NCBI RefSeq assembly: GCF_963678635.1
Contig: NC_087071.1
Span: forward strand, 25,307,821 to 25,371,820
Direction of reading: 5' to 3'
DNA length: 64,000 nucleotides
Source of the DNA: Symsagittifera roscoffensis
Lineage: Eukaryota > Xenacoelomorpha > Acoela > Convolutidae
Below the pieces are notes generated by a model. The model was not told where the DNA came from, ran no database searches, and saw only the letters and a program-made list of their open reading frames with translations. Shown in pieces: positions 20,908 through 40,560 of the stretch. The position numbers were made by a program, and so were the translations under genes. The stretch's first letter is position 1. Each line of letters begins with the position of its first letter.

Positions 20908-23900
20908 TCAATACATATTATTATAGGGATCATGGGGCGGAGACCTGTAGGGGTTTGTCATAGCAACTGTAGGATATCGATAAGCTCCTCCTCCGTGCGA
21001 ATAGTGAGGTGCAGGTGCACCACCGTGCGAAGCGTGCACATTGGCACTGCTGTGAGAAAGCCTGAACGAATGGCCATCATAAGATGTGTTCATGCGACTA
21101 GTCATTGGCGGCGGCGGAAGTGTAGAAGGATGATGTAGCGGTGGCACCCCCATGCTACCAGAAGACATGGCAGGGAAATTTTGAGTGGCCGCATTGAACG
21201 TTCCAGTTGACATCGCAGTTGCCATCATTTTTGCCATTGCTGTCAGCATTTCTTGGCCAAACACGCCAGGGTCCGTATGTGCTGCGGGACGTTGTTGCGG
21301 GATAGGCGCAGAAGGTCCCGCTGGACTCATAGGCTTCAACAAAAAATACAAGCTTCGTAAAAATTGAAATCAACTAAAAACATGATTGGTTGGTGAAAAG
21401 TATGCGAGCGACACTATGCTAAAAACTGGCTTAAGATAGTCAACGAAACTTTTCAAGTTTTTGTAAAACATTTTTTCACCTGATGGTTTATCGGGGGCAA
21501 TGGAGGTGGTTGCGGCTGGTAACTTCGTTTCACCGCTACTCCAGCCGGAGCCTCGTTGGACGAGCTGTGTTGCATGGGACTTGGAACCGAGTAGCCATCG
21601 TATGGACTAGGTGGTGCGAATTTGGGTTCCGAGTAGGAGGGCTGATGATGGTGGTAAGGAGACAACTGCTGTTCCTCGTGGTGATGAGAAGAAGGATTGT
21701 ACGAATACTGATTCGGAGAGTTGTGGGGGTGCAAGTATGGTGTTGAATTGGGGTAGTTATGGCTAGTGGGGGGAAGAGGTGGCTGATTTGGTGACTGTTT
21801 GGCTTTATCTACTGGCTCTGCCGGTCTGACAACTATGTGAGTTTGCTGAAACAGTAAAAAGATCTATCGAGAGAAATTAACAGTCATATGCGGCATTGAA
21901 CCAAATTTCAATATACTCAGATTGCTGACTTCACTGGAAGATACTGAACAGACTTCACAATAAAAAAGACTTCGTTTTTTGAAACTCTTTTAATTGACAG
22001 GTAAAACTGTTCCAAATATTGTCAACTTGTTTTGGTTTTTATTAACTGCTTCTCAAAAAATAACTTATTTTTATCAACCTTGAGGTAATGTGCTTTATGC
22101 ATCAAAGCTTTCTCGGCCGAAACACTCTCCTCAAAAGTGACAAATCCGTACTGCTTCCTCCCTGCATCGAAGAACACTTCACTCACTGGGCCAAACTGCT
22201 CAAAGTGTTCAGTGAGATCTTCTTTGGTGATTCTGCAGGTGAGGCGACCCACAAACACTTTGCACAGCTCTGGCGCCTGAAATATAGATCAGTTCAACGA
22301 TCCGGCAGATGTTCGACAAACCACTATATCTTGAAGCCGAAATTACATGAGAATTCTGTAACAATCGCATAACAGTGACAATTTTCCATCAAAAACTTTA
22401 ATTTTTGGTTTGCTGTTCGGTTTTTCACCTTTTTTTCAGCTAGTCGGTTTTCCACAAACAATGAAAAAATGATATTATCAAAAACACATGCACTTTTCCC
22501 GATTGACAAATGTCTTTGAAGAGCTTGAAACAATTGAATTAGATAAGGGGATTAGTGGTGAAGTGGTTACGTCTCCGCATCTCAATCGAAAGGTCGGATG
22601 TTCGAGGCCCAGCATAATCCGTGCTCGTTGCTTGTGGGTGAGGCATTACCCAGCCCAAAAAATTACATGTAATTCTTAAGCAGGGGAACAACAGCGGTTC
22701 TCCGTGATGAGCTAAACATCAGTCTTTTCCCTCGTGGAAAAATGGTCTAAATAAATTAATATAAATATAGGCTCTTTTCCACCCCACATTTGAATTTCAG
22801 TTCTGAAAAACTATTTTTAAGTTGTCATAATGTGGTAAAAAAAAGCCTTAATATATCGCTTTTATCATTTTAGACTCGCCTGAGATGCCGGTTTTTTCAC
22901 GTGAACTTTTCTGCCGTCAATTACGAAATGACACCCATTCATCCTCTTCTGGTCTTCGTAATTCACAAAACGGATAAATGCGAAACCCCTTGATTCTCCA
23001 GATGCATTTTTCATTATCTAAACAAGCTCACAATTACATTCTTTTTAAGCTAATTTTCAAACTCGATTGCTTTGCCACGGAGCTCGCATTCTTGTTAGGT
23101 GGCACTCTTTGCTCCGACGCTGCATTGTCCACTTGCCCTGAAACAAATCAAAAATTAGATATTCGCAAAGCTAGATCACATTCAAAGCAGGATGGCATTG
23201 TTTCTAATTTTTCATTTCCATTTTTGTAAATCCATTTCTTTGATGCATCTTTAAGAACAGTCCAAGAGTGCTAACACAAAAAAGCTGGTACAAATTACTT
23301 AGGAAACTATATCCACTTATTTGACACACTTCAAAACCCCAGCGAAGAAAATTCCGTCAAATGTCTTTAAAATTAATGATCTTCTGAAAAGATGTGCAAA
23401 TGAATAAGAAAGCGGGCGCATGATTCCCTGAAATGATTTTGAATACATTGAAAATGTCACTAACTGTTTTGAGGCTGAAGCAGTTTGGAGAACGCAGCAT
23501 CACACAGCATATTTATTTTCAGCAAAAATAAACCAGCGACAGTCAATCAAATATATCTATTACGATTCTCTTTGACCTATACTAATACATACAGCAGAAA
23601 CATGAAAAAAACAGAATCTGAAATTAAACCGAAGTTGACAAAAATGAAATGCGGATACCAACTTTTCGAAAATACAGCATCTGTACAGCAACATTCAAAA
23701 TTACAGTGAATAATCAAACGAATAGATCTTGATGACGAAGAAAAAAATTTAAAATTAGCAAACTGAAGTATTTAACTAATTAACGGAATCAGCGGGTCTA
23801 AGTGCTAGCTCAAAAAGAAGCTGGCACAAAAGTAAAATGAATCCGCGCCAAGCAGTCAAGTTCATTATATAATAATAAGGAAAAACTGAAGAATACTATA

Positions 23901-25689
23901 ACCCAAAAAAGTATTCACATCCATCCCATTCAGTTCAGACAGATTGACATTGGAGATAATTACTGTTAAGTACAGACGACATAACTAGATGTTTAACAAG
24001 CAAGCCATCATCTCAAAGCAAAACTTCGTAAGGAATGGTAGCAGTCTATTAAATTTCAAGATTGAAAAAATATTCAAGGCTTTTCTCACTACACTATCAA
24101 TTCCAAGAAGAGGGTAGAAAAGGAGGGTGGATGACGATGATGATGAAAATATTCCATCTCAATTTACAGAACAAAAGAGTATGAAATGAACAGATTCAAG
24201 AGAACAGTCAACGTTGCCACTCACTTGAGCAAATGCGATCTCGCCGTGCTTGGAGAAATAGTCCACCAAATTCTCCTTGGTGTAGTGGTAGGGCAGATTC
24301 AACACTACCAGATCAGACAATTGAGTGGTGGGTCTTTTCGTCTTGGACACCTCTGCTTGAGCACTATCTTCCATCTTGCGCTTGTTATCTAAATTATAGC
24401 ACACATTATCCCTCCAAAACTGCTACAAAAGTTAATGTTGCCTAGAGTCATAGTGACAATGCCCAGATGAGTTTAATGATAAAAATTAACTCAAACCAGT
24501 CATAAAAGAAGGACGCCTCAGTCACCATAGTATCTGAAATATTTTTATCGGGTGAGCTAACAACCGAAGGCATTTCTGATTAGGCCATTACCAATCGCCA
24601 TGCCTTGATTAAATAAAAACGCCTCTGTCCATTTTTTAGATTTGTAACGTAGCGTGCCGATGTCGCTTCTCTTCCCCAAAATGAGGTTTATTAAGTCATT
24701 ACAGTTATCCAAATACGCAAACTAACTCACCTGTTTGTGTTTTTACAGTGTTCACCAAGTACACCACATCCCCCCACCCTCCCTCAGCAGGGGGATAGAG
24801 GACCCCTTCTGCCAGCCGGACTCCTCGGAAGGACCTGTTGGACGCTGTGGGGTTTCGGAACTTGAGCCCGACTGCCGATGGGAACTGGGACTGGACTGAA
24901 GTGAGAAGAAGGCCTCCGTCGTGTTCAAGTGGGACCTGAATATTATCAGTACTATTGTTTCACTCATGCGGTTCCTTAAGTTCAAGGCTTATGGTTTACT
25001 ACGAACTTTACTACGCAGGATTCAGGTTAAATGGATAGAAATTGTAACATTTTTCTACAACAGAGCTCGCTCTTTTACCTCAATTTTTATTCGTATTTGT
25101 TCCGACTATTGAAAAGTGGGAAGAACTTTATATTCGAGTGTGTTTTAGTTTTTGTTGTTTTCCTCGCAAAATCAAGTACCACAAACAATTATCGGAATGA
25201 GTCAAGTGATATGTCATATTGAAGCATTTTCAGTTGATTCGATGCGGTCGACATTATTTCAATTTTTGTCTAATTTCGAGGATTAAAGCAAGCAAGCAGG
25301 CTTGTGATAGGCTTATATTGGTTATTTTAAAACTTAACTAATAAAATAACTATTACTTGGTTTTACTCAAGTGAAATTAGTTATCGAAAATGCTTTTAAA
25401 GCCCTCTTGGGAACAAAACTTTAAAAACGAATCAAAAAAAGTTTCAGCAAAAATTAGTTTAAAAGATTTTCATATTTTTTCTATTTCTGTTTTATAGGAA
25501 CAAAATGAAACTACTCACTTCGATTGGATCTTCGCCTTCTGATTCGGCCACTGCAACATATGCACCACTGCTGCCGTTGTTGTTGTTCTCCCTTGTTGAG
25601 GAGTCAACTTCTGCTTCAGCTTCCGCCTCAGTCTTCAAATCACCACTACTGCCACTGCCACAATCCACCACCTCTTCCTCCCTCGACAT
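20908..25689 (-). CDS. TARDBP: TAR DNA-binding protein 43 (TDP-43) orthologue
   Basis: Seven minus-strand exons join without a phase error to 555 residues: 25519-25689, 24731-24935, 24225-24388, 22880-23017, 22079-22276, 21480-21845 and 20908-21333. Residues of the N-terminal oligomerisation domain (VPLEHDGG, QFPSAVGLKFRNP, GVRLAEGVLYPP) match TDP-43. The bipartite nuclear localisation signal NKRKM...KTKR is conserved. RRM1 has LVVLNLPYHY and RGFAFIRF; RRM2 has KVFVGRL and QYGFVTF. TDP-43 binds UG-rich RNA and controls splicing and mRNA stability in the nucleus. The C-terminal 260 residues are rich in Pro, His, Ser and Tyr instead of Gly, but keep an Ala/Met helix-like patch. Exon 4 seems to use a GC donor. 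Reading past the exon 5 donor adds 14 codons and a stop. Confidence 0.95.
22535..22765 (+). repeat. tRNA-derived SINE, second family, copy 1
   Basis: Plus-strand head TTAGTGGTGAAGTGGTTACG (box A) and GGTCGGATGTTCGAGGCCC (box B) are 30-40 bases apart, as in a tRNA. The tail contains GCCCAAAAAATTACATG, TCCGTGATGAGCTAAACATC and a terminal TAAATAAATTAATATAAATA. It lies in intron 4 of TARDBP, antisense to it. A diverged relative of the tail is at 32700-32825. Confidence 0.78.
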
Positions 25690-26259
25690 GATCAAACGAC
25701 ACACACCCTTCAGTACTGATCCGCTAACAGATCGCTTCAGTTATGTTTGATGAATGAAGTCACTTCTAACACTTCAGAGAGATGGAATAGGCAAACTGAT
25801 TCTGGAAAGACATTCACTCATTCAAGCCAGCAAAAAGCATAATTTGCAGCTAAGAACCGAAAACGAGTACGGATCATTATGGTCCTCAAACAAACAATCT
25901 TTCGGCTACTGCTAAATGATAAAAATTTCGTATAATAAAACATCAATTGAACCCCTTGACGCTGGGCAACATCAGTTTCGAATGCTTTGAGAGCGAATTT
26001 TGAGAGCGAAATTAGATTGCGCATTATCTAGTTCAAACATTCAATTTTCAAACTTCTTTGACAATATTTTTTCATTGATTCAGACAGTTGGAAAAGAACC
26101 AATTAACGCAAATAAACCAAAAAAAAATACTAGTTTGCTTTTTAAAAAACTTTTAAATTTCAATGATATATGCATATACCCTTACAATCTTTGAATTTCA
26201 AGAACAGTTTAAATGACACTTTTGATTTAAAAAAAAAGCTTTTTTTGATAAAATTAACC

Positions 26260-26470
26260 CAAATTGAGAAAACTGTATCAATAGGTAAATTTTTTATTCC
26301 GCAGGAAAGTTTGAAAATTTAAATCCCCTGTCAAAACTAGAGTTCGATATCAAAATTTTGTGGCCTTTACACTTTTGCTGCTCGATAATGAAGTTTACCT
26401 TCCTTTTAACAACAGAAACGCACTGAGCTTGAAAAGAAAACAAAGGTCAATCCGCAAAAAAAACCAATTT
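26260..26470. repeat. Dispersed repeat family M, copy 2
   Basis: Contains ATTGAGAAAACTGTATCAAT, TTATTCCGCAGGAAAGTTTG and TTGCTGCTCGATAATGAAGT, in the same order as copies 1 and 3. Confidence 0.6.
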
Positions 26471-27459
26471 GAGCGTGAACAATTTTTAAGCCTTAACAGA
26501 AAAAAATCAACTAGACCTAGATAAGAGTATTCATTACGATCATGACTCCTAACCAGACAAATCGGTTGCTGTGAAAGCAGCACAGAATGTTTCGACCAAA
26601 TTGACAAATGAAAATTAATTTAGAATTTAATTTTTGCATTTTTGTTGTCTTTACTTTCCGTGGTTTTTTCGACGGCGAATGAAAAAGTTAAAACATGCAA
26701 GAGGCCAGTATCGTCAGCTTAATCTAATTTAGTCCAAAAATCGATTCAAAAAATCCATAAAAAAAACTTTTTCTGGAACACTGAAAGAATTGAAATTAAC
26801 AATAATTGTGACATTAGGCTAAAATTAATTATTGGCAGTATCCGTTTCAGTCAAAAAATCTAAACGAGGTTGATTAATCTATATCTGCTCATTTCGACGT
26901 CGGAAATTAATTTTTCAATTTATTTTAGGACGTGAGTAATTTGCACAAAAACCGTAATATTCCGAAAAGCACTGTTCAATCACCGATAATGTAAGCAAAT
27001 CATACCCCATTATCTATAAACCTTTCAGGTATCAGCTTTGCTTTTTTGTCTGTGCATTTTTACTCTGAAAACTGTGTTACACATATTTTTGAGTAACGAA
27101 TTTTTTGAAGGTTATAATTAGTAGAAAGGAAATCGGGCAGTCAAAATAAATTAAAATGAAAAGTCTGCCAATTCTGGAAATATTTCACGTACAACTTTGA
27201 ACTGTCAGGTATCCTTCCCCTCTACCTGAAAATAAGGGTTTTGCTTGCGAAAACTTTCTCAAATAGAACGATTGCTCTTTTGAATTCATTCTGGCTATCC
27301 AAAATTGTTTTGCAAATCTCTATAGCATTAAGTTGGAACATAGCGAACAGACAGTTGGAAAAGAGTCAATGACATTCGAAAATTCAAGAAAAATACAGAT
27401 GGCCTTAAAGCTCTTCGAAATTCTAGAACAATTCATGATTGACATTTTTGATAAAAATC

Positions 27460-27670
27460 AATCAATTTGAGAAAACTAGATCATTCGGTAAAATGTTTAT
27501 TTCGTTGGGAAATATGAAATATAATTTCCAATTTCGAAATCAATAAGGTTTTTCGAGACCTTCACGCTTTCGCTGTTCGATATTGGAGTTAGCCTTTCTT
27601 TCAACAAAGGAAATGAACTGGTCTTAAAAAAAATCAACTCAAACCGCGAAAAAGTAAATCTGAGATTCAA
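27460..27670. repeat. Dispersed repeat family M, copy 3
   Basis: Contains TTTGAGAAAACTAGATCATT, ATTTCGTTGGGAAATATG and TCGCTGTTCGATATTGGAGT, aligning with copies 1 and 2. A shorter echo (ACTTGAGAAAACTGGTTCAA) is at about 28153. Confidence 0.6.
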
Positions 27671-30600
27671 AATAATTAAAATTTTCTTGTAAAAAACGAA
27701 AAAAAATCATCACGACCCATATAAAAGTTTGCACTACGTTCATCGACGCCTTAACAGAAAAAACTAAATTTTGCACTTTCACAAACTTTTGAATCACAAA
27801 TTCTGTCTATAAAATTAGCGTTTGTAAAGATAAGCTTCCAAAAGTAAATCATTTGCTCTCTTTTATCAATGTATATTACAACTTTCCGAAACTTTCTTAT
27901 GAACAATTAATCGAACGCTTTAATTTTTGAAAAAGAACTCCGACTCAAATTGAAAGACTTTGAAATTGCACTGAAACTGAAATTGCATAGGCAATCAAAG
28001 ATTGTAAAAGAGTAATGAACGCAAGTAAACATTGAAAAAAAAAACACTGTAAAATCTTTCGAATTTCAAACTTTCGAAATTCAAAGAAAAAACAAGAAGC
28101 CCTTCAAGCTGTTGAATTTCTATAAGGATTTACGATTGGTGATAACATAACCCAACTTGAGAAAACTGGTTCAACAGGTTTTTACACAGAGGCGAAGTTA
28201 CACAGAGACGCTACTGGGAAAAAGCGTCTCTGATTTCACAGACGCTGCTGGGAAAAACTGAATGAGTAAAACTTCGAGTCTACAAAATTTCCTAAGTGAC
28301 ACAAGCCAATTATGACGCATTAGTAACACCAGTTAATTTGAACACATTTTGTCGGAACAGTTGCATCGCAACAATATTTGCGACTTAGGTTGAAACAAAA
28401 AGAGAGTTCATACTAGAACAATAAATAAGCTTGTGTAATTATTCCGCTGAAAATCTATAAAATAAATTTCACTTTCCAAACAAGAAATCGTTCACGTTTT
28501 TCGCGCCATTTCCACGTTTGTATTTGGAGAGCGCTCTTTACGTCACTTTCAGCAGATGAATTTCAATTGAACTCAACAAATGCGCATATATCTTAGTGCA
28601 TTCATAAATGCATCAATATGTATGAATGCACATCTGTAGTTATTAGAGCATTTTAACTTTTTCCTGAAAAAAAATCACCAAGACCTTTATAAGAATCTTC
28701 ACTTCGCTCATTACTCTTAATAAATTTCTAAATGGCATTTCAAACATCCAGAGCAATGCAAAAAGATCGCGTTATCGCAATTATGTGCATGTGAAAACTA
28801 CCACTCAAAACAAGTTTCGTTCAAAAATTTGGTGGTCACAGTTTTTCCGCGTCACTCGTACATATTTGCTGTTCCCAAGTCTTCAACCATCAATTTCAAA
28901 CAAAAACCAAATATATACCCTTTACACATAAGCGAAGCTGCATTTGGGTAAAACAAACGAGAAAACGGCGAAAATATATCTAAAAAGCAAAAGTAGAAAA
29001 AAAAGAAATTTACAACTGATAAAAAAACTTCTGAGCGGAATCGAATATAACACAACGCTAGCTAGCTGACTTGTATAATCACATTATTGAAGAAAATACG
29101 CCGACAGTAAACAGTATCGCGAAACTTGATAGAAACCGTTGACTGATTTTTTTTTTAATTTAAGACGTTGTTTTCTTAAATGGTTTTAATCTATACAAAC
29201 GGTTTCATAAAATCATAACTTTGACAAAAATGTTGTTGAGATTTTTATTGAAAAACGAACTGTTGCTATGATAACGGCCAAAAACTGACTGAAAAACTAA
29301 GAAACCGCTCATCACAGCAAGTGCATTTCCATCAAATATATACTGTAAGATATTATGAATTACGCATTAGCACTACAGACGATAGATAACGATATATTGC
29401 CCCTAAAACTTAAAAAAAAAACATTTTTGCATGATAATAATAAGGCAAACAAGCCAGATGCAAACCATATCAATTCGGTTTTAAAATTTAGTTTTTGAAG
29501 TTAAAATAGCCACAGTGGCAACAAAATTCAGTATGCAACCTACAAGTGTAATCTATCGCCGTTTCATGTTATGAAGTAATCAATATTGAGAGATGAAATT
29601 GAAATAATAATCTACTCGAGTTATCAATTGGCGGTTTCTTTTCACGTATGGTACATTTTTTATAAATTAAGCAGACAGAAATTATACATGAGGAAACATT
29701 TCGACGCTTTTCATTGATAAGGATTTTAATAATTACACCGTTGAAATTAATTAATTGTTTTGAATGATGGGGATCAAACTTTGGGTTCACATTTTTGATA
29801 CTTTGAATTTCAATATAAGATCTTGTATCAAAAGACGATCAAAACCTGGACCAACTTTGTACATCAAGCACCTTTCTCGTTCAAACATTTTGTGTGACAT
29901 TAAGTGGCTTCAACTTAGCAACAAAAACAAGACAACAGGCAAAATAGATATTTTGAGACCATGCGGCTAAGCTTCCTGAAAACAAAATTCCGTTGTTTTT
30001 CTATTTATTTTCAAATAACAAGCTAAAAAAATAAGAAAGCTCAGGCTGCGCAAATTGCAGGAATGACGGCGAGCGAACATGTGGAAATAATTTGATTTTA
30101 AATGCATTCATTTGTAAAATGAAATTGAGAAACTTCACAAAGTTAAATTAGAAATCGCATTTTATCTTCTTGGGTTCTTAGCAGACAAAAATGTGACTAA
30201 TTAGTTTATTTGGACTCATTGTTATTGTTTTAAAATAAATTCAAGCGCCTCATATCTCCACAATGTTTTCCTGGTTTTCCCCTTTTTTCGTTTTAAACCC
30301 AATTCATATTCGACCATCAGAGCCGCTAATTCATTTCATTTAAGAGAAAAGGTAACTAAATTTGTTTGATTCAATGAGCAAATTAGTCCAGAAAAGTCAG
30401 TTTGTGTCGATGTGAAATGAAACATCAGAATAGTTAGATACACAATTCAGAATTCTCTATGGTCCATATGAGAATTGTCATAAATAAACTATACACATGT
30501 AGGTAAATAGACACTGATGGGCGTTAAGCAGAAAGTAACATCTATCGATCAGCAGTACAGCTTCACGAGTATGCTTATAGTAACGTAATTTCATCAAAAC

Positions 30601-30882
30601 TGAGTCACAATAACGAACAAAAAGCAATCAAAAAGTCATTAAAGCCGCATGTGGTTAAAAACACTACAATCTATTTTTATCAATTTGAAATTTAGAGTAT
30701 ATTTCATATAGGATATAAATGGAGTGGCTTATTTATTGATAAACCACCAAGGGCTTTGGAAGGGTTGCATCGTTTGTCAAAAGTAACTTATTTTGAAAAA
30801 TGAATTAATGTAGAATTTGTACTATTCGGGGGAATTGTGTTGTCATATTGTTGATATTGGTGTTAGTTTGTTTTGCTGTTGT

Positions 30883-37443
<6,561 letters not shown>

Positions 37444-38589
37444 GTTTATTATCTGAAAACATATCACAAATTTTTCCATAATTGAGAAGTCTTATTTTAA
37501 GTAACTAAATTTCACTAATTTTATGAGGGACGAAACATGAAATAAAACTTTCCAGATAGGTAAAACAGAAAATATTTCCACAAGATTTTTCAAACCAATC
37601 AAACAAGTTATCTTCATAGCAGAACTTGTAAATATTTGTTTCAGTTCCATATTTTCAACATAAACTCGATACTTGGAACGATGGCAACCAAATATAAGTT
37701 AACATCAAACAGTCTAAAATATAAACTCGCAAAAATGAAGGACCAAACAATAAACAGATCACGATTCACAGAAATTAACATGACTTTATTCCTCGTCAAC
37801 CAGAAAATTGAAGATATCTAGCTCAGCTTGTCTTGACAATTTCGTATTGGCTGAAAGGCTTGCAGTGTCTTGCGAATTGATCAATTGATCGATTTGGTTG
37901 ATTATATCTTGCTGGCTATTCACTGTATTTGAAAACAAACCACTGTTTAAAACTTAGTTTCAAGTTAAAACCCTTTGCACTTCAATACTATACCCCAGTT
38001 TACCAACAGCAGAATAGTTACGGTTATACAACGTTTCGTTTGCATTTCGGTTCTATTGGATGATTAAAATTAAGCAAGTATATTTTTAACGACTAATTTG
38101 ATTCATTTTCACTTTCAATAAAACCTCCCTATAGTCAACGTAACTGAAACTTTCTGAAGCACTAAAATTTCGATAAGTCGAATTCCATACAATTAGCTTT
38201 TTATGTTAAACAACTGAATTATTTTTGAAAATTCATCATAATTCTTCCGACTTCTTTCGAAGAAAATGACGGAATATCTGTGCTCGAAGTGGTTTTCCTC
38301 CAGACAGATTTCGACTTTTCAATTACCCATTTTTGGCGGATTTTTTTAATACAATCTGAAATATATTGTTATCTTGAGCTCAAGTTTAAAAAGATATTTC
38401 ACCTGTGATCGTTTTGGAAGTTATTGGGGTTTATAGATTGCCAATTTGGGTCAATTAACGCGCGATATATTTGGTGCTTATAATATATTTGGTGCAAAGA
38501 TTTAATCCGTCTTAGAATTCTTTCGAAATTGAATTGAGGTATTCTGTATGGTCTATTTAATAATTTGCTATGAGCGAAATATATCCTTT

Positions 38590-39130
38590 TGTACTTTAGC
38601 GTAAGGCAAGATGATTTTTAAAATAAAATCTTTTTTCTTTAAACTTATACCATTTTTTCGGCTTGGTGTGATAAAGGAATCTGAGCGAAAAAGTAGAGCT
38701 TAAAATAGTTACTCAAACATCTTTAATAAGGCTATTTGAAAATGTTTCGTATATATAAACCTTCGATAAAAATTAAATTCGATTTTCTCTTTTTTAAATC
38801 GCTTTTGGGTAATATGTTACAATAAGTGACAGATTCAAGTTGAATAGCACGATCACTCTTTGCTATCGTAAAATTTGTTCCGAAATTTGTTCTTTGCTAC
38901 CGAAAATTTTTTTAAAACTTTCCCAAATTTTTGGAGTCTTTGATTCCCAAGATGAAGCTAAAAACTCCTAAAACTTACTTCATCAGGGTAAAACTAATTT
39001 TTCAGTATTTAAAACTTACTTCAAAGCCAAGTTTGTTGGAAAAAGCAGTGTTAAATTAAATTTTTGAATAACAATTTATCTGGCAGAAAAATGTATTTAC
39101 AAAATCTATTTTAGCAGCACGTAAAACCGA
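38590..39130. repeat. Dispersed repeat family R, copy 3 (partial)
   Basis: Contains TTTTTTCGGCTTGGTGTGAT, AAGGAATCTGAGCGAAAAAG and CCCAAATTTTTGGAGTCTTT followed by GATTCCCAAGATGAAGCTAA. The latter two are nearly identical to 39532-39570. Confidence 0.7.
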
Positions 39131-39309
39131 CTGAAAATGAAAAGACTATATTAGGCAATAGAGTTGTCAAGTTTAATATATGCTTTACTCAAATAATTCT
39201 CAAACTTGCCACCTAATGTAATATATCACCCTTATTTGATGTAAAGAAGTATTTTGTCAAAAAAAGTTTTGGCGATTCGTAATAAGAAAGTTGAAAAAAC
39301 AGATGGCCA

Positions 39310-39965
39310 AAAACAAGATATAGACAAGGATAGCCGGTTACTGTGCAAGAAGCACAGAATGTTCCGACCAGTCTTAAAAATTTACAACAAAATTATTTTT
39401 CCAATTAGTGTCGTTTTTTCGGCTTGGTGCGATAAAGGAATCTGAGCGAAAAGTAGAGCTTAAGCATTTTCGTCAGTAATGTAAAATATGCAAATTGGAA
39501 CACAATTACTAAAGACAAATAAAAATTTCCCAAATTTTTGAAGTCTTTGATTCCCAAGATGAAGCTAAAAACTCCTAAAACTAACTTCATTAGGGCAAAA
39601 CTAAATTTTGAAAGCTTAAATTAAGCATAAATAAGCCAATGTAAGCCTGCTCACTCGATCGAAATTAGACGAAAAATCAAAAATTTCAAACGAGTTTTTC
39701 TCGACACTGCGAAAACTTTTTGGAAATTTTTTAATGTGGTTCAAATCACGACTGAAAGGACTCAAATATAATATATCACTCAACCCAGTCCGATCATTAT
39801 TTATAGTACCTGGTTTTGCGTGGAAAACAAAACAAAAACTAAAACACACCCGAATACAAAGTTCCTCTCCATTTTCAATGGTCGGAACAAAAACTTTGAC
39901 ATTAATGTGGACCCATGCACATTTGAGAAACCTTGATTCTGTAGCGCTCAAAAACGAATTGGCGA
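39310..39965. repeat. Dispersed repeat family R, copy 4
   Basis: Most complete copy: GCCGGTTACTGTGCAAGAAG, GCACAGAATGTTCCGACCAG, TTCGGCTTGGTGCGATAAAG, GCTCACTCGATCGAAATTAG, GTACCTGGTTTTGCGTGG, and the end TTCAATGGTCGGAACAAAAA. No open frame spans it, so it is non-autonomous. Confidence 0.75.
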
Positions 39966-40009
39966 ATCATATTAAAAAGAAGGTTGAAAAATAGAGGGCA
40001 ATTAAAAGA

Positions 40010-40560
40010 TAAAAAAAGACACGGACAACCGGTGGCTGTGCAAGTAGCTCAGAAGGTTCCGACAACAGTCTTAAAAAATACATTTTTTTTTTCAAATTAG
40101 TAACGTTTTTTCTGCGTGGTGCGATAAAAAAAGCTAAACGGAAAAAAATAACTTAGTCTTATTCGACTGTCATAGTTAAAAGGCCAATTGTAAAAAAAGT
40201 TTTTTAGAAAAATTAATAGCAAAACAAAAAAAATTTAAGAGAAAATTTTAAAAATCTTTTAAAAATTTTAAAAATTGATCATAAATAAGCTATCGAAGCC
40301 TGGATGGTCATCTTATTCGCTCGAAATTAAACCAAAAATCAAAAAATTTAAACGGGTTTTTCTCGACACAGAATGTTTATTTTGAAATGTTTCAACCTCG
40401 TTCGAATCAAGACTCAAAGGGCTTTAATATGGCAGATCACTCAACCCACTCCGATGATTTATTGTGGTACCTGCTTTTGCGTGAAAAAAAAATAAAACAA
40501 AGTTTACAATAAATACAAAGTTCCTCTCCATTTTCAATGGTCGGAAAAAACCTTACAATT
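40010..40560. repeat. Dispersed repeat family R, copy 5
   Basis: Directly follows copy 4 in the same orientation with the same landmarks: CCGGTGGCTGTGCAAGTAG, GTGCGATAAAAAAAGC, TCTTATTCGCTCGAAATTA, GTACCTGCTTTTGCGTG and TTTTCAATGGTCGGAAAAA. It ends just short of the ZCWPW1-like stop codon. Confidence 0.75.

Larger units (their letters stand above)
25690..30882. other. Intergenic stretch between RAB14 and TARDBP
   Basis: No gene recognised. Short frames here are A+T-driven. It holds two copies of repeat family M (26260, 27460), pieces sharing ACACAGAGGCGAAG phrases (28185-28250), and otherwise unannotated A+T-rich DNA. Confidence 0.6.
37444..40560. other. Intergenic stretch between ZCWPW1-like gene and RAB14
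   Basis: No coding region recognised. The right two thirds consist largely of repeat family R copies (from about 38590). The left third is unremarkable A+T-rich DNA that should include the RAB14 promoter. Confidence 0.6.

Noticed and set aside
20827-21138. Plus-strand frame of 103 codons with Arg/Cys-rich composition
   Set aside because: It is antisense to the last coding exon of TARDBP, which has clear homology context and splice phase.
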